This document shows, one piece after another, positions 55,040 through 63,109 of a stretch of 64,000 nt of DNA. Origin of the DNA: Thiothrix fructosivorans (lineage in GTDB: Bacteria; Pseudomonadota; Gammaproteobacteria; Thiotrichales; Thiotrichaceae); NCBI RefSeq assembly GCF_017349355.1, contig NZ_JAFMPM010000006.1, positions 1,240,001 through 1,304,000 on the forward strand, in the 5' to 3' direction. A program made the translations under genes and the position numbers. Position 1 is the first letter of the stretch. Every line of letters starts with the position of its first letter. The notes under the pieces were generated by a model. That model made no database searches. It worked only from the letters and a program-made list of their open reading frames with translations, and was not told the origin of the DNA.

Positions 55040-55696
55040 TTAGCGTGGTAGCTTATCCCAAATGGCTTGGGAATCTGTAGTAGGGGTAACGGCGGTGGGG
55101 CGATCAATAGGTTCTTTACGAATTTCGGGCGGAATCTCGGTCAACGGTTGTGCTGGTGCTGGAATAGCAGGAGTAAGCGTAGCTGGTGCTGGTATAACGG
55201 GCGCTGCGGTAGGAATAGTGGGTTCTACTGGCATGATGGGGTCAACGACTAAGGTATCTTGACGCAAGGTCGTGCCGTCGTCATTTTGCACCGTCACTGT
55301 CCATGTTCCCGGTAAGTTGGGTGTCATCATTTTGCTGGAATGGACGCGCCAGCGTTGCCCACCGACCGGAAATTGTAGCCCCAGTTGGAATGCACCATCT
55401 TTCTCCCAACGGTGGGTAATCACATGACCTTGTAAGCCTACCAGTTCCGTAAAGTAATACACGGTTTGCCCCGCGCTGACGCGTGCTAATTGGCTATCCG
55501 GCTCACGCGCGGTGATGCCTGTGGTAAAGGCAGCACGAGCGACTTGCGGTGTCAGCATGGGTGCAGAGACTGGCGCAGTGGCTGCGGGGATGGGGGGAGT
55601 AAGGCTGGTGATTGGTAAGCGTTCTTCTGCCCAAGCGTGCGTGGTCAAGCTGGTCAATAATAGCAAGACGGTGCTCTTCAAATAGATGTGTAACAT
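55040..55696 (-). CDS. exported DUF2914-domain protein
   Basis: A 218-residue exported protein with signal peptide (1-23). The central part (about 52-151) matches DUF2914: REPDSQLARVSAGQTVYYFTEL, HVITHRWEKDGAFQLGLQF and WRVHSSKMMTPNLPGTWTV, quoted as landmarks. Pro/Ala-rich linkers lie on both sides (LTPPIPAATAPVSAP and PTIPTAAPVIPAPATLTP). Function of the domain is unknown; the predicted location is periplasmic. It is a single gene convergent with zapD. Confidence 0.7.
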   Translation of the reverse strand: MLHIYLKSTVLLLLTSLTTHAWAEERLPITSLTPPIPAATAPVSAPMLTPQVARAAFTTGITAREPDSQLARVSAGQTVYYFTELVGLQGHVITHRWEKDGAFQLGLQFPVGGQRWRVHSSKMMTPNLPGTWTVTVQNDDGTTLRQDTLVVDPIMPVEPTIPTAAPVIPAPATLTPAIPAPAQPLTEIPPEIRKEPIDRPTAVTPTTDSQAIWDKLPR

Positions 55697-55800
55697 GATT
55701 TGGCATCTCTCAATAATTAGATCATTAGAATATTATGATATTCATGCGACATAGTTTACTGTATTTGTTGGCGGTTCTCCAAAGAATGCGTGGTGTAGGC

Positions 55801-55816
55801 TTGCCCCTGAGGGCAA
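55801..55816. promoter_or_regulatory. small perfect hairpin upstream of xseB
   Basis: TTGCCC and GGGCAA flank CTGA, 44 bases before the xseB ATG. It could be an operator or leader hairpin; no regulator is recognised. The rest of 55697-55859 is AT-rich and shows no gene. Confidence 0.3.
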
Positions 55817-55859
55817 CTTAGGTTTTACTATCTTTTTTGCATAAACGCGGGATTAAAAA

Positions 55860-56111
55860 ATGCCGAAAAAACAGGTGGAAACCAGCACGGCAACACAACC
55901 AAACTTCGAGACTGCGATGGCAGAACTGGAAATACTGGTGCAACGCATGGAAGGCGGGGAGTTGTCCTTAGAAGATTCCCTCAAAGAATTCGAGCGCGGG
56001 GTGACATTGACGCGTTTGTGTCAAGACGCGCTTAAAGCCGCTGAACAGCGTGTGAAATTGCTGAGTGCCGACGGTCAAGCAAGCGATTTCCCCAGCATGG
56101 GGGATGCCTGA
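55860..56111 (+). CDS. xseB: exodeoxyribonuclease VII small subunit
   Basis: An 83-residue helical protein; NFETAMAELEILVQRMEGGE and LSLEDSLKEFERGVTLTRLC are the family core. With XseA (not in this window) it degrades single-stranded DNA. Its TGA overlaps the ispA ATG (TGATG). The xseB-ispA-dxs order is widespread in proteobacteria. Confidence 0.95.
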   Translation: MPKKQVETSTATQPNFETAMAELEILVQRMEGGELSLEDSLKEFERGVTLTRLCQDALKAAEQRVKLLSADGQASDFPSMGDA

Positions 56112-57004
56112 TGCTGAATGTGCGTACCCGTTTGCAAGCATGGCAAGAGCGCATTGAAGCCGTGCTGGAAGATGTTTTGCCACCTGCTGCAACACACCCC
56201 ACTAAACTGCATGAAGCCATGCGCTATTCGGTACTGAACGGTGGTAAGCGGATGCGTCCGTTATTGGTGTATGCCACGGGGGAAGCCTTAGGGATTGCGC
56301 CAGAGAAGCTGGATATTCAGGCAGCAGCTGTGGAATTGATTCATGTGTATTCGCTGGTGCATGACGATTTACCGGCGATGGATGATGACGCTTTACGACG
56401 TGGCAAACCAACTTGCCACAAAGCGTTTGATGAGCCAACCGCGATTTTGGTGGGGGATGCGTTGCAGGCGCTAGCATTCCAGATTCTGGCGACACATCCG
56501 CGTATGCTGGCATTGCCTGCGCAACGTTTGCGTATGATTGAGCAATTGGGGCAAGCGGCAGGTTCACGCGGCATGGTAGGCGGGCAAGCGATTGATCTAG
56601 CCGCCGTCGGACAAACCTTGACCGAGATGGAGCTGGAAAACATGCACATTCACAAAACGGGTGCATTGATTCGCGCCAGTGTGCTGTTGGCAGCTTACAG
56701 TGCGGAGGGGGTTGAGGCGCAACGTTTACAGCAGCTTGACCATTTTGCTAAGTGCATTGGTTTGGCGTTTCAGGTGCAAGATGACATTCTTGATGTCGAA
56801 AGCGATACTCAAACACTGGGGAAAACGCGTGGTGTGGATGCTGCCGCAGGTAAACCGACTTATCCCTCGATTATCGGTTTGTCCGCTTCCAAAATGAAAT
56901 TACAGGATTTGTATGACGAAGCGATGAATGCTTTGGTATCCTTGGGAGAGTCTGCTCATTTACTGCGTGAAATTGCCGAGTTTACGGTCAAGCGCATACG
57001 ATAA
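56111..57004 (+). CDS. ispA: farnesyl diphosphate synthase
   Basis: A 297-residue prenyltransferase joining IPP with DMAPP and GPP to give FPP for quinones and undecaprenyl carriers. The first Asp-rich motif is DDLPAMDDDALRRGKPTCHK; the second is FQVQDDILDVESD. GGKRMRPLLVY is the typical N-terminal segment. Translationally coupled to xseB and followed after 37 bases by dxs. Confidence 0.95.
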   Translation: MLNVRTRLQAWQERIEAVLEDVLPPAATHPTKLHEAMRYSVLNGGKRMRPLLVYATGEALGIAPEKLDIQAAAVELIHVYSLVHDDLPAMDDDALRRGKPTCHKAFDEPTAILVGDALQALAFQILATHPRMLALPAQRLRMIEQLGQAAGSRGMVGGQAIDLAAVGQTLTEMELENMHIHKTGALIRASVLLAAYSAEGVEAQRLQQLDHFAKCIGLAFQVQDDILDVESDTQTLGKTRGVDAAAGKPTYPSIIGLSASKMKLQDLYDEAMNALVSLGESAHLLREIAEFTVKRIR

Positions 57005-57041
57005 ATAGAAGGTACGATCTGACGATTAGGGGTTAGTTTAA

Positions 57042-58931
57042 GTGCTTGATACGATTCATTCTCCCGCTGATTTACGGCGCTTGGAACTTGAGGCGCTGCC
57101 CGCGTTATGCGGCGAATTGCGCGAATTTTTGCTGAACTCCGTGTCGACTGGAGGCGGTCACTTCTCGTCCAATCTGGGCACGGTGGAGCTGACCGTGGCA
57201 CTGCATTATGCGTTTGATACGCCCCGCGATAAGCTGGTGTGGGATGTGGGGCATCAGGCTTACCCGCATAAAATCCTCACCGGACGGCGCGAGCAAATGA
57301 GCAGTATCCGCCAAAAAGACGGGTTGGCGGGTTTTCCGAAACGCTCCGAAAGTGAATACGATACGTTCGGGGTGGGGCATTCCAGCACCTCGATCAGTGC
57401 TGCGTTGGGAATGGCGTTGGCTGCCCAGCAAAAAGGCGAAGATTACCAATCGGTTGCGATTATTGGTGATGGTGCAATGACCGCAGGGATGGCGTATGAA
57501 GCGCTGAATCATGCCGGTGATTTGGATGCAAATCTGATCGTGATCTTGAATGACAATGAAATGTCGATTTCGCCAAACGTGGGTGCATTGCGTAAATACC
57601 TAACGCGTTTGCTGTCGGGGCGGATGTATTCGACCATGCGCGAAAGCGGCAAGAAAGCGTTATCACACAGCAAATCCCTCTCCAAATTGGTGAAACTGAC
57701 TGAAGAACACATGAAAGGCATGGTATTGCCGGGAACGCTGTTTGAGGAGATGGGCTTCAAATATTACGGGCCGATTGATGGGCATGATGTGGAAGAATTG
57801 GTGCGGGTGTTAGAGAACCTGAAAAGCATCAAAGGCCCCCGTTTACTGCATGTGCTCACGCAAAAAGGCAAGGGTTATGAGCCTGCTGAGGAAGATCCTT
57901 GCACCTATCATGGCGTTACCCCTTTCAATCTGAAGACGGGTTTGGTTGCCAGCGCCAAAAAATCCACGCCTACTTACACGCAAGTGTTTGGGCAATGGCT
58001 GTGTGATATGGCGGAACGTGATGCGCGTTTGGTGGGAATTACCCCCGCAATGCGCGAAGGTTCGGGTTTGGTGGAATTTTCTGAGCGTTTTCCGACGCGC
58101 TATTTTGACGTGGGAATTGCCGAACAACATGCAGTAACGCTGGCAGCCGGTTTTGCGTGTGAAGGCATTAAGCCAGTGGTGGCGATTTATTCCACTTTCC
58201 TGCAACGCGCGTATGATCAGTTATTGCACGATGTGGCGGTACAAAATTTGCCAGTGGTGTTTGCCATTGACCGTGCGGGATTGGTTGGCTCAGATGGTCC
58301 AACGCATTCGGGTAATTACGATCTATCCTATTTGCGCTGCATTCCGAATATGGTGGTGATGGCACCGACGGAAGAAAACGAATGTCGCCAGATGTTGTAC
58401 ACCGCATTCCAGATGGATTGCCCGACCGCCGTGCGTTATCCGCGTGGTAAAGGCATTGGTGTCGTGCCACAAACCGAGATGCAGGCGATTCCGTTGGGCA
58501 AAGCGTTGAAGTTGCGTTCGGGGCAATCGGTAGCCATTCTATTGTTCGGTTCGTTGTTGGCTGAGGCGCAAGCCGCTGCCACAGAGCTGGATGCAACGCT
58601 GGTGAATATGCGTTTCGTGAAACCACTGGATAAGCTCATGATTCGTGAATTGGCGCAGTCGCACGATTTGCTGGTGACATTGGAAGACAATGCAGTCATG
58701 GGTGGTGCAGGCAGTGCTGTGAATGAATATTTGCATGAAGCGGGTTGTGCAGTGGAAGTGCTCAATCTTGGTTTGCCGGATAGTTATATTGACCATGCGC
58801 AGCGTGAAGAGCAACTTGCCGCGTGTGGCTTGGATGCGCAGGGCATTGTTGAGAAGATTAATGCGGGTTACGGCGGGCGTATTCGGATTGGCGTAACGTT
58901 GTATCCTGTGCCACAATACGTGACAAAATGA
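57042..58931 (+). CDS. dxs: 1-deoxy-D-xylulose-5-phosphate synthase
   Basis: A 629-residue thiamine-diphosphate enzyme condensing pyruvate and glyceraldehyde-3-phosphate, the first step of the MEP isoprenoid pathway. GTG 57042 follows AGGGGT. The ThDP motif is [20 protein letters not shown] to NDN; the transketolase pyrimidine domain has [20 protein letters not shown] and [15 protein letters not shown]. Ending with dxs, the cluster links carbon supply directly to ispA. Confidence 0.97.
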   Translation: MLDTIHSPADLRRLELEALPALCGELREFLLNSVSTGGGHFSSNLGTVELTVALHYAFDTPRDKLVWDVGHQAYPHKILTGRREQMSSIRQKDGLAGFPKRSESEYDTFGVGHSSTSISAALGMALAAQQKGEDYQSVAIIGDGAMTAGMAYEALNHAGDLDANLIVILNDNEMSISPNVGALRKYLTRLLSGRMYSTMRESGKKALSHSKSLSKLVKLTEEHMKGMVLPGTLFEEMGFKYYGPIDGHDVEELVRVLENLKSIKGPRLLHVLTQKGKGYEPAEEDPCTYHGVTPFNLKTGLVASAKKSTPTYTQVFGQWLCDMAERDARLVGITPAMREGSGLVEFSERFPTRYFDVGIAEQHAVTLAAGFACEGIKPVVAIYSTFLQRAYDQLLHDVAVQNLPVVFAIDRAGLVGSDGPTHSGNYDLSYLRCIPNMVVMAPTEENECRQMLYTAFQMDCPTAVRYPRGKGIGVVPQTEMQAIPLGKALKLRSGQSVAILLFGSLLAEAQAAATELDATLVNMRFVKPLDKLMIRELAQSHDLLVTLEDNAVMGGAGSAVNEYLHEAGCAVEVLNLGLPDSYIDHAQREEQLAACGLDAQGIVEKINAGYGGRIRIGVTLYPVPQYVTK

Positions 58932-58947
58932 TGTGTCAGGAATCGGC

Positions 58948-58953
58948 TATAAT
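58948..58953 (+). promoter_or_regulatory. -10-like element ahead of the DoxX gene
   Basis: A perfect TATAAT lies 52 bases before the DoxX-protein ATG. No good -35 is visible at 16-18 bases, so the promoter call is tentative. Confidence 0.35.
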
Positions 58954-59005
58954 CTTATGAAAAGTTTGATTCCGTCTGTATCCCCCAATTCCTGAGGAGT
59001 TCTTC

Positions 59006-59629
59006 ATGAAGTTTCTTGTTGGCTTTTTTAGCCTCGAATGGATGCGTGTTTTCGATTTTATTGCGCCGCTCATCATCCGCTTATTCCTTGCTCCCATGTT
59101 CTGGATTTCAGGGGTAAAGCATCTAGGGTTGTTCTCCAGCCCTGATTTTGTCCTTTATAACCCCATGACATGGGGAAATGCAGAAGCCTTCCAGCAAAGT
59201 GTTACCGCCATGAGCAATACACTGTTTGCGGGTATGGGTGCAGAAACCTTGATCATTTTGCTGGGCAGTATTGAAATTGCGGCAGCAATCATGTTGGTGT
59301 TGGGTTTTGCCGTGCGTTGGGTTGTCTTGGCACTCATGTTCGTTGTGGTCGTATTGGGCTTGATTGCGATGGGTGATGCAGGTTTTCTCAACACCATGCA
59401 GCAGTTGGTGATGAGCCACGGCTACACCGATATGACGAATAATCTGACTGAAGTATATTTGGTGTACTTCGTTCTGTTGTTGGCTTTGTTCTTTATGGGC
59501 GCTGGGCGTTGGTTTAGTTTGGACTGGTACATTTACCGCAGCTTCCAAAAGCGTTTGAATGACCATACTGCACATCATGATCCGTTCGAGATTGATGCAA
59601 CCGACGAACCGGGTATTAGTAAGTACTAA
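59006..59629 (+). CDS. DoxX-family membrane protein
   Basis: A 207-residue inner-membrane protein with four hydrophobic segments. FIAPLIIRLFLAPMFWISGV, ETLIILLGSIEIAAAIMLVL and the later LVYFVLLLALFFMGAGRWFS fit the DoxX fold. DoxX was first described as a thiosulfate:quinone oxidoreductase subunit in Acidianus, but most bacterial members have no proven role. TGAGGAG precedes the ATG. Single gene with its own terminator. The C-terminal tail is charged and His-rich (NDHTAHHDPFEIDATDE). Confidence 0.8.
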   Translation: MKFLVGFFSLEWMRVFDFIAPLIIRLFLAPMFWISGVKHLGLFSSPDFVLYNPMTWGNAEAFQQSVTAMSNTLFAGMGAETLIILLGSIEIAAAIMLVLGFAVRWVVLALMFVVVVLGLIAMGDAGFLNTMQQLVMSHGYTDMTNNLTEVYLVYFVLLLALFFMGAGRWFSLDWYIYRSFQKRLNDHTAHHDPFEIDATDEPGISKY

Positions 59630-59646
59630 GTAGCGGTTCTCGTTAG

Positions 59647-59674
59647 AAAAAGGCTGTCATCGACAGCCTTTTTT
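59647..59674 (+). terminator. Rho-independent terminator of the DoxX gene
   Basis: AAGGCTGTC (59650-59658) pairs perfectly with GACAGCCTT (59662-59670) around ATC; A-run before, T-run after. It can also serve the convergent minus-strand gene that ends at 59695. Confidence 0.9.
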
Positions 59675-59694
59675 GTGTCGGGGTTTTAATAGGA

Positions 59695-59952
59695 TTAGTG
59701 AATTTCGCCGCGTTCCCGTTGTGCTTTGACTTTCTGATCATTACGCTTCATCAGTTGCAGGGTGAGGTAAATTTTTGCGGGAATGGAGAGAAACAAGCCG
59801 CCTGCAATCAACCCAGCCACCAACGCAATGCCTTGGACACCATGCCCGGTTACGATGTCGGTGAAGATGACTAAGCCCACGCCCGAAGCGGCAATCCCCA
59901 AGCCCACCACGATGAGTGCGTACATAAAGCGGGTGAGTTGTTGTTCTTTCAT
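59695..59952 (-). CDS. unrecognised small membrane protein
   Basis: An 85-residue protein from ATG 59952 (an in-frame extension to 60033 is hydrophilic and less likely). Two hydrophobic segments (about 9-30 and 40-62) and a very basic C-terminal tail (LMKRNDQKVKAQRERGEIH) suggest a two-helix inner-membrane protein. It lies 103 bases downstream of the heptad-repeat gene on the same strand and could be its partner, but no clear Shine-Dalgarno or conserved motif is seen. Confidence 0.55.
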   Translation of the reverse strand: MKEQQLTRFMYALIVVGLGIAASGVGLVIFTDIVTGHGVQGIALVAGLIAGGLFLSIPAKIYLTLQLMKRNDQKVKAQRERGEIH

Positions 59953-60055
59953 GGGTGTGCCTGTGTGCCTGTGTGCGAAGGGTAGGTTTGTTATTATCCG
60001 ATGCTGACGCAGCACGTAATTGATGGTTATCAATAATACCTGCGTTATTGCGTAT

Positions 60056-61576
60056 TTAAGCGGTGGCGCTATACGCGCGTAATTGTTGCCCCAGCTTTTG
60101 CAGCATCAGATCACGTTGTTGCAATGCCTTTTCCTTGTGCAGCAATTGCTGGTTGAGTTGCGCAATAATGGTATCTTTGAGGGTGATGACTTTATCGCGC
60201 TGCTCCAGCTTTTGCTCAACATTATGGCGTTCGTTGTCGCGTACTTGCTGCTTATCAGTGAGTTCACTGAGGGTTGCGATGTGTTGTAACAACACGGTTT
60301 CACGGCTGGTGTGTTGGCGTTCGCGCTCGGCAAGCTGGGTTTCCCGTATTTGTAATGCCGTTTCCCGTGCAAGGATGTGTTGCTCGCGTTCGTTCAATAA
60401 GCGGTTTTGGTCGAGATTATGCTGGTTGTGCGAGTCGATGTGGTTTTGTTGTTCGAGTAGGCGTTGGTCAAGTGTGCGCAGTTGTGCTTGCAGCGTGTTG
60501 ATTGATTGATCACGGTTGTGAATATCTTTGTCGCGTTCCTGAAGCTGTAAAAATTGCGCGGTAATTTGTTCGTCACGGCGTTGAAGGTTGCGTTCGCGTT
60601 CGCCAATGGCTTGGTCGCGGCTGACGATGTGCTGCTCTTTTTCGAGAGCCTGTTTACCTTGTTGCAGAATCAGTTGCTCGCGTTCTTGGGCAATCTGCTC
60701 CTTTGCGTTTAACAGGCGTGTTTGTTCCGCGAGTTGCTCATTGCGTAGGCTGATTTGTTCCACTTTGCGGCGCACCAGCTTGTCACGTTGGTGAATTTGC
60801 AGGTCTTTTTGCAGCAGTAAATCGTCGCGACGTTGTAGCAAGCGATCCAACTCACGCAGGCGCAGATCACGCTGCTGCGTGTGTTGGTCGCGGTCCTTAA
60901 TCTGCCGGTCACGCTCGGACAGTTGCCGGTTACGTTCGCTAAGCAATTGCTCTTGGGTATAGATGCGCTGTTGGCGATCACGTATCCAGCGATTCAGATC
61001 TTCGAGGCGCAGGCTTAGTTCTTGAATGCTGTCGTCGCGTTTACTGAGTTGTTTGTCGCGGTTGTCGATTTCACGATCACGCTTGCCGATGTGGTTATCT
61101 TTTTCTTCAAGACGGCGGTTACGGATGTGGATTTGGTCTTCGCGTTCCAGAATGAATTTCTCTTTCTGGTTGGCGAGTTGCTCGGTTTCACGTGTGCGGG
61201 TTTCTAATTCACGAATAATTTGGTCACGTTCATGGATAACCGCTTCTTTTTGTAACAGTGCCGCGTCGCGTTGGGCGATTTGATTTTCACGCTCTAAGGC
61301 ATTGTTTTGGTTGTTTTGCAGCAATTGTTCTTTGTCATGCAATAAATGTTCTTTGCGTTCCATGTGGTGGTCGCGTTCCAGCACCGCTTGTTCGAGTGTC
61401 TCGATGAGCTTATCTTTGCTGTGTAGAATCTCATTGAAGCCATTTAAGCGGGTTTCGCTGGCATGTAGGCGTTCAGTAGCATCCCGCCAGCGATCAATCA
61501 AGGTTTGGCGGTCAGTAGCCGTGAGGAAGCGGTTGCCCTCGATTTTATCGATCAGAGTCTGTTCTTCGCGGTTCAT
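60056..61576 (-). CDS. 506-residue continuous heptad-repeat (coiled-coil) protein
   Basis: The protein is highly charged, has no proline or cysteine, and is almost wholly helical in prediction by eye. From Trp30 to Leu499 a hydrophobic residue (mostly Leu or Ile) recurs every 7 residues without a single stutter, 68 positions with only a few polar exceptions (e.g. 128, 233, 387, 422, 443, 450). The common heptad is x-x-Arg-Asp/Glu-x-x-Leu/Ile, as in SERNRQLSERDRQIKDRDQH. Only one hydrophobic stripe is strong; the partner core position is often Arg or Lys. No signal peptide or membrane segment is seen. One continuous helix would be roughly 70 nm long. Function unknown; a cytoskeletal or spacer role is inference. 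It is divergent from rpoH with a CIRCE element between them. Confidence 0.75.
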   Translation of the reverse strand: MNREEQTLIDKIEGNRFLTATDRQTLIDRWRDATERLHASETRLNGFNEILHSKDKLIETLEQAVLERDHHMERKEHLLHDKEQLLQNNQNNALERENQIAQRDAALLQKEAVIHERDQIIRELETRTRETEQLANQKEKFILEREDQIHIRNRRLEEKDNHIGKRDREIDNRDKQLSKRDDSIQELSLRLEDLNRWIRDRQQRIYTQEQLLSERNRQLSERDRQIKDRDQHTQQRDLRLRELDRLLQRRDDLLLQKDLQIHQRDKLVRRKVEQISLRNEQLAEQTRLLNAKEQIAQEREQLILQQGKQALEKEQHIVSRDQAIGERERNLQRRDEQITAQFLQLQERDKDIHNRDQSINTLQAQLRTLDQRLLEQQNHIDSHNQHNLDQNRLLNEREQHILARETALQIRETQLAERERQHTSRETVLLQHIATLSELTDKQQVRDNERHNVEQKLEQRDKVITLKDTIIAQLNQQLLHKEKALQQRDLMLQKLGQQLRAYSATA

Positions 61577-61677
61577 TGTTATTCTATTCTGTTTATCTGT
61601 TTGTTCGCTGTCTTGGATGATAATGTGCTAAAAATAACGTGGCATGAACCGCTATAAAATAGAAACTAAACGGGGTA

Positions 61678-61704
61678 TTAGCACTCTAACGTCGCGAGTG
61701 CTAA
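61678..61704. promoter_or_regulatory. CIRCE element (HrcA operator)
   Basis: TTAGCACTC at 61678-61686, a 9-base spacer, then GAGTGCTAA at 61696-61704: an exact match to the CIRCE consensus bound by the HrcA heat-shock repressor. It lies 33 bases before the rpoH ATG and about 20 bases after a TATAAA (61653-61658), the usual place of CIRCE between promoter and start. Confidence 0.92.
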
Positions 61705-61737
61705 GATAGCTAGAGAATGTACAGAAGGAGATTACGC

Positions 61738-62607
61738 ATGACTAACGCATTGATGCTCAGAGGACAAACCCTTCCTGTTCCCTTGGGGAATTTGGAGAGC
61801 TACGTCCATGCTATCCACGCCATTCCTGTGTTGGAAACCGAGGAAGAGCGCAGTCTGGCAGAGCGTCTGAAATACCAAGGGGATTTGGAAGCGGCGCGTC
61901 AATTGATCCTGCACAATTTGCGCTTTGTGGTGAAAGTGGCACGTGGTTACAGTGGCTATGGGCTGCCGCTGGGCGATTTGGTACAAGAGGGCAACGTTGG
62001 TTTGATGAAAGCGGTAAAACGTTTTGACCCTGATATGAATGTGCGGTTGATTTCGTTTGCGGTGCATTGGATTCGCGCCGAGATTCACGAATTCATCCTG
62101 CGTAACTGGAAAATTGTTAAAGTCGCCACGACCAAAGCCCAACGCAAATTATTCTTTAACTTGCGTAGCAGCAAAAAGCGCTTGGGTTGGTTAAATCAAG
62201 AAGAAGCGCAGTCAATGGCGGCAGACTTAGGCGTGAGCACGGCGGAAGTGCTGGAAATGGAAAAACGCATGAGTGCGCACGATGTCGCATTTGATCTGAG
62301 CGTGGATCAAGACGATGACGATACCAGTAATTTCTCACCCAGCCAGTACCTCACTGCAGAATCCGCTGATCCCGCCGAACGTTTAGAAGCGGAAGAGTGG
62401 GATGCGTACACGCGTGAACGTTTCCAGAATGCAATGGCTGGTTTGGATGCACGGAGTCGCGATATTCTCGCCAGTCGTTGGTTGGTCGAAGAAAAAGCCA
62501 CGTTGCACGAGCTGGCTGAAAAGTACAGTGTGTCTGCTGAGCGTATCCGCCAATTGGAAAATGCCGCAGTGAACAAGCTACGCTTAGCGGTGGTCGAAGC
62601 TGCATAA
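61738..62607 (+). CDS. rpoH: RNA polymerase sigma factor RpoH (sigma-32)
   Basis: A 289-residue group-3 sigma factor directing heat-shock transcription. ATG 61738 follows AGAAGGAG. Region 2 contains [40 protein letters not shown] and [20 protein letters not shown]; the RpoH box is [18 protein letters not shown]. Region 4 ends [21 protein letters not shown] perfect CIRCE lies in the leader, so HrcA repression is likely in addition to any translational or FtsH control known from E. coli. A strong terminator follows. Confidence 0.96.
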   Translation: MTNALMLRGQTLPVPLGNLESYVHAIHAIPVLETEEERSLAERLKYQGDLEAARQLILHNLRFVVKVARGYSGYGLPLGDLVQEGNVGLMKAVKRFDPDMNVRLISFAVHWIRAEIHEFILRNWKIVKVATTKAQRKLFFNLRSSKKRLGWLNQEEAQSMAADLGVSTAEVLEMEKRMSAHDVAFDLSVDQDDDDTSNFSPSQYLTAESADPAERLEAEEWDAYTRERFQNAMAGLDARSRDILASRWLVEEKATLHELAEKYSVSAERIRQLENAAVNKLRLAVVEAA

Positions 62608-62634
62608 AAAAAAGCCGCGAAAGCGGCTTTTTTT
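62607..62634 (+). terminator. Rho-independent terminator of rpoH
   Basis: AAAGCCGC (62611-62618) and GCGGCTTT (62623-62630) around GAAA, flanked by an A-run and a T-run, so it can act on both strands. On the minus strand it also follows the 31-aa peptide gene that ends at 62652. Confidence 0.93.
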
Positions 62635-62651
62635 ACATCAACGTATTTGGT

Positions 62652-62747
62652 TTAACCAAAGAACGCGACGGATAGGAAGCTGAACCAAGCCAGAGCAATC
62701 ATCCCAACCACGATAATCATCGGAATACCAAAATCCCAGCTAAACAT
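62652..62747 (-). CDS. 31-residue membrane peptide, copy A
   Basis: A short frame found by reading the rpoH-HNH gap: MFSWDFGIPMIIVVGM, then IALAWFSFLSVAFFG, stop. A single hydrophobic helix is expected. AGAGG lies about 10-14 bases before the ATG. It is 58% identical (18 of 31) to the neighbouring copy B, with fixed residues in MFSxDxGxP, IVV, WFSF, SV and the terminal Gly. Such conservation between two tandem copies supports real coding. No family is recognised; small subunits of respiratory or other membrane complexes are possible. Confidence 0.7.
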   Translation of the reverse strand: MFSWDFGIPMIIVVGMIALAWFSFLSVAFFG

Positions 62748-62798
62748 ACCTGCATACCTCTAAAATACTTATGTTTATAGAGGATAAAGGAATAGCTT

Positions 62799-62819
62799 CT
62801 CCCTGACAAGATCAGGGAG
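62799..62819. terminator. hairpin between the two 31-aa peptide genes
   Basis: CTCCCTGA pairs perfectly with TCAGGGAG around CAAGA. It lies 31 bases downstream of copy B and 51 bases upstream of copy A on the minus strand. With no U tract it is perhaps an mRNA-stability or weak-termination hairpin setting the ratio of the two. Confidence 0.5.
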
Positions 62820-62850
62820 CACCAATGTACGCCAGCGTGTTATTCCCGAC

Positions 62851-62946
62851 TTAGCCGGAAAAAACCACTGAGAAAAAGCTGAACCAAGAAAATAGAATCA
62901 GTGCAACAACAATGGCAGCGGGTAAACCGTAATCAAAACTGAACAT
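62851..62946 (-). CDS. 31-residue membrane peptide, copy B
   Basis: MFSFDYGLPAAIVVAL, then ILFSWFSFFSVVFSG, stop. A strong Shine-Dalgarno (AAGGA) lies 8 bases before the ATG, which supports translation. Same length and frame layout as copy A 103 bases away, so this looks like a tandem gene duplication. Predicted single-pass membrane peptide; role unknown. Confidence 0.75.
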   Translation of the reverse strand: MFSFDYGLPAAIVVALILFSWFSFFSVVFSG

Positions 62947-63039
62947 GGGTATTTCCTTCCGAGTGTTTCAATAATCAATGAGCACAGTGTGCCTGAAGCT
63001 ACTCGTGTGAAACTTGATATGGCTCAATGATCTGCTGCT

Positions 63040-63070
63040 GTCATGACGACTTCATGAAAGAATTCATGAA
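63040..63070. promoter_or_regulatory. three helically phased TCATGA palindromes
   Basis: GTCATGAC at 63040-63047, TTCATGAA at 63051-63058 and TTCATGAA at 63063-63070, starting 11 and 12 bases apart, so all on about the same DNA face. They lie in the divergent gap between the 31-aa peptide genes and the HNH gene. They look like an operator array for an unknown dimeric regulator. The rest of 62947-63109 shows no gene. Confidence 0.5.
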
Positions 63071-63109
63071 TACTTGATTTATGTCAGAAATCTGTAATGA
63101 TGCTTGACC

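Noticed and set aside
61188-61200. Partial parS-like GTTTCACGTG inside the heptad gene
   Set aside because: Only half of the parS palindrome matches and it lies in coding repeats; the parAB genes are 8 kb away. Not called as parS.
60056-61576. CRISPR-like or satellite reading of the 21-bp periodic DNA
   Set aside because: The period is explained by protein heptads; units are imperfect, with no spacers, leader or cas genes. No CRISPR array was found in the window.
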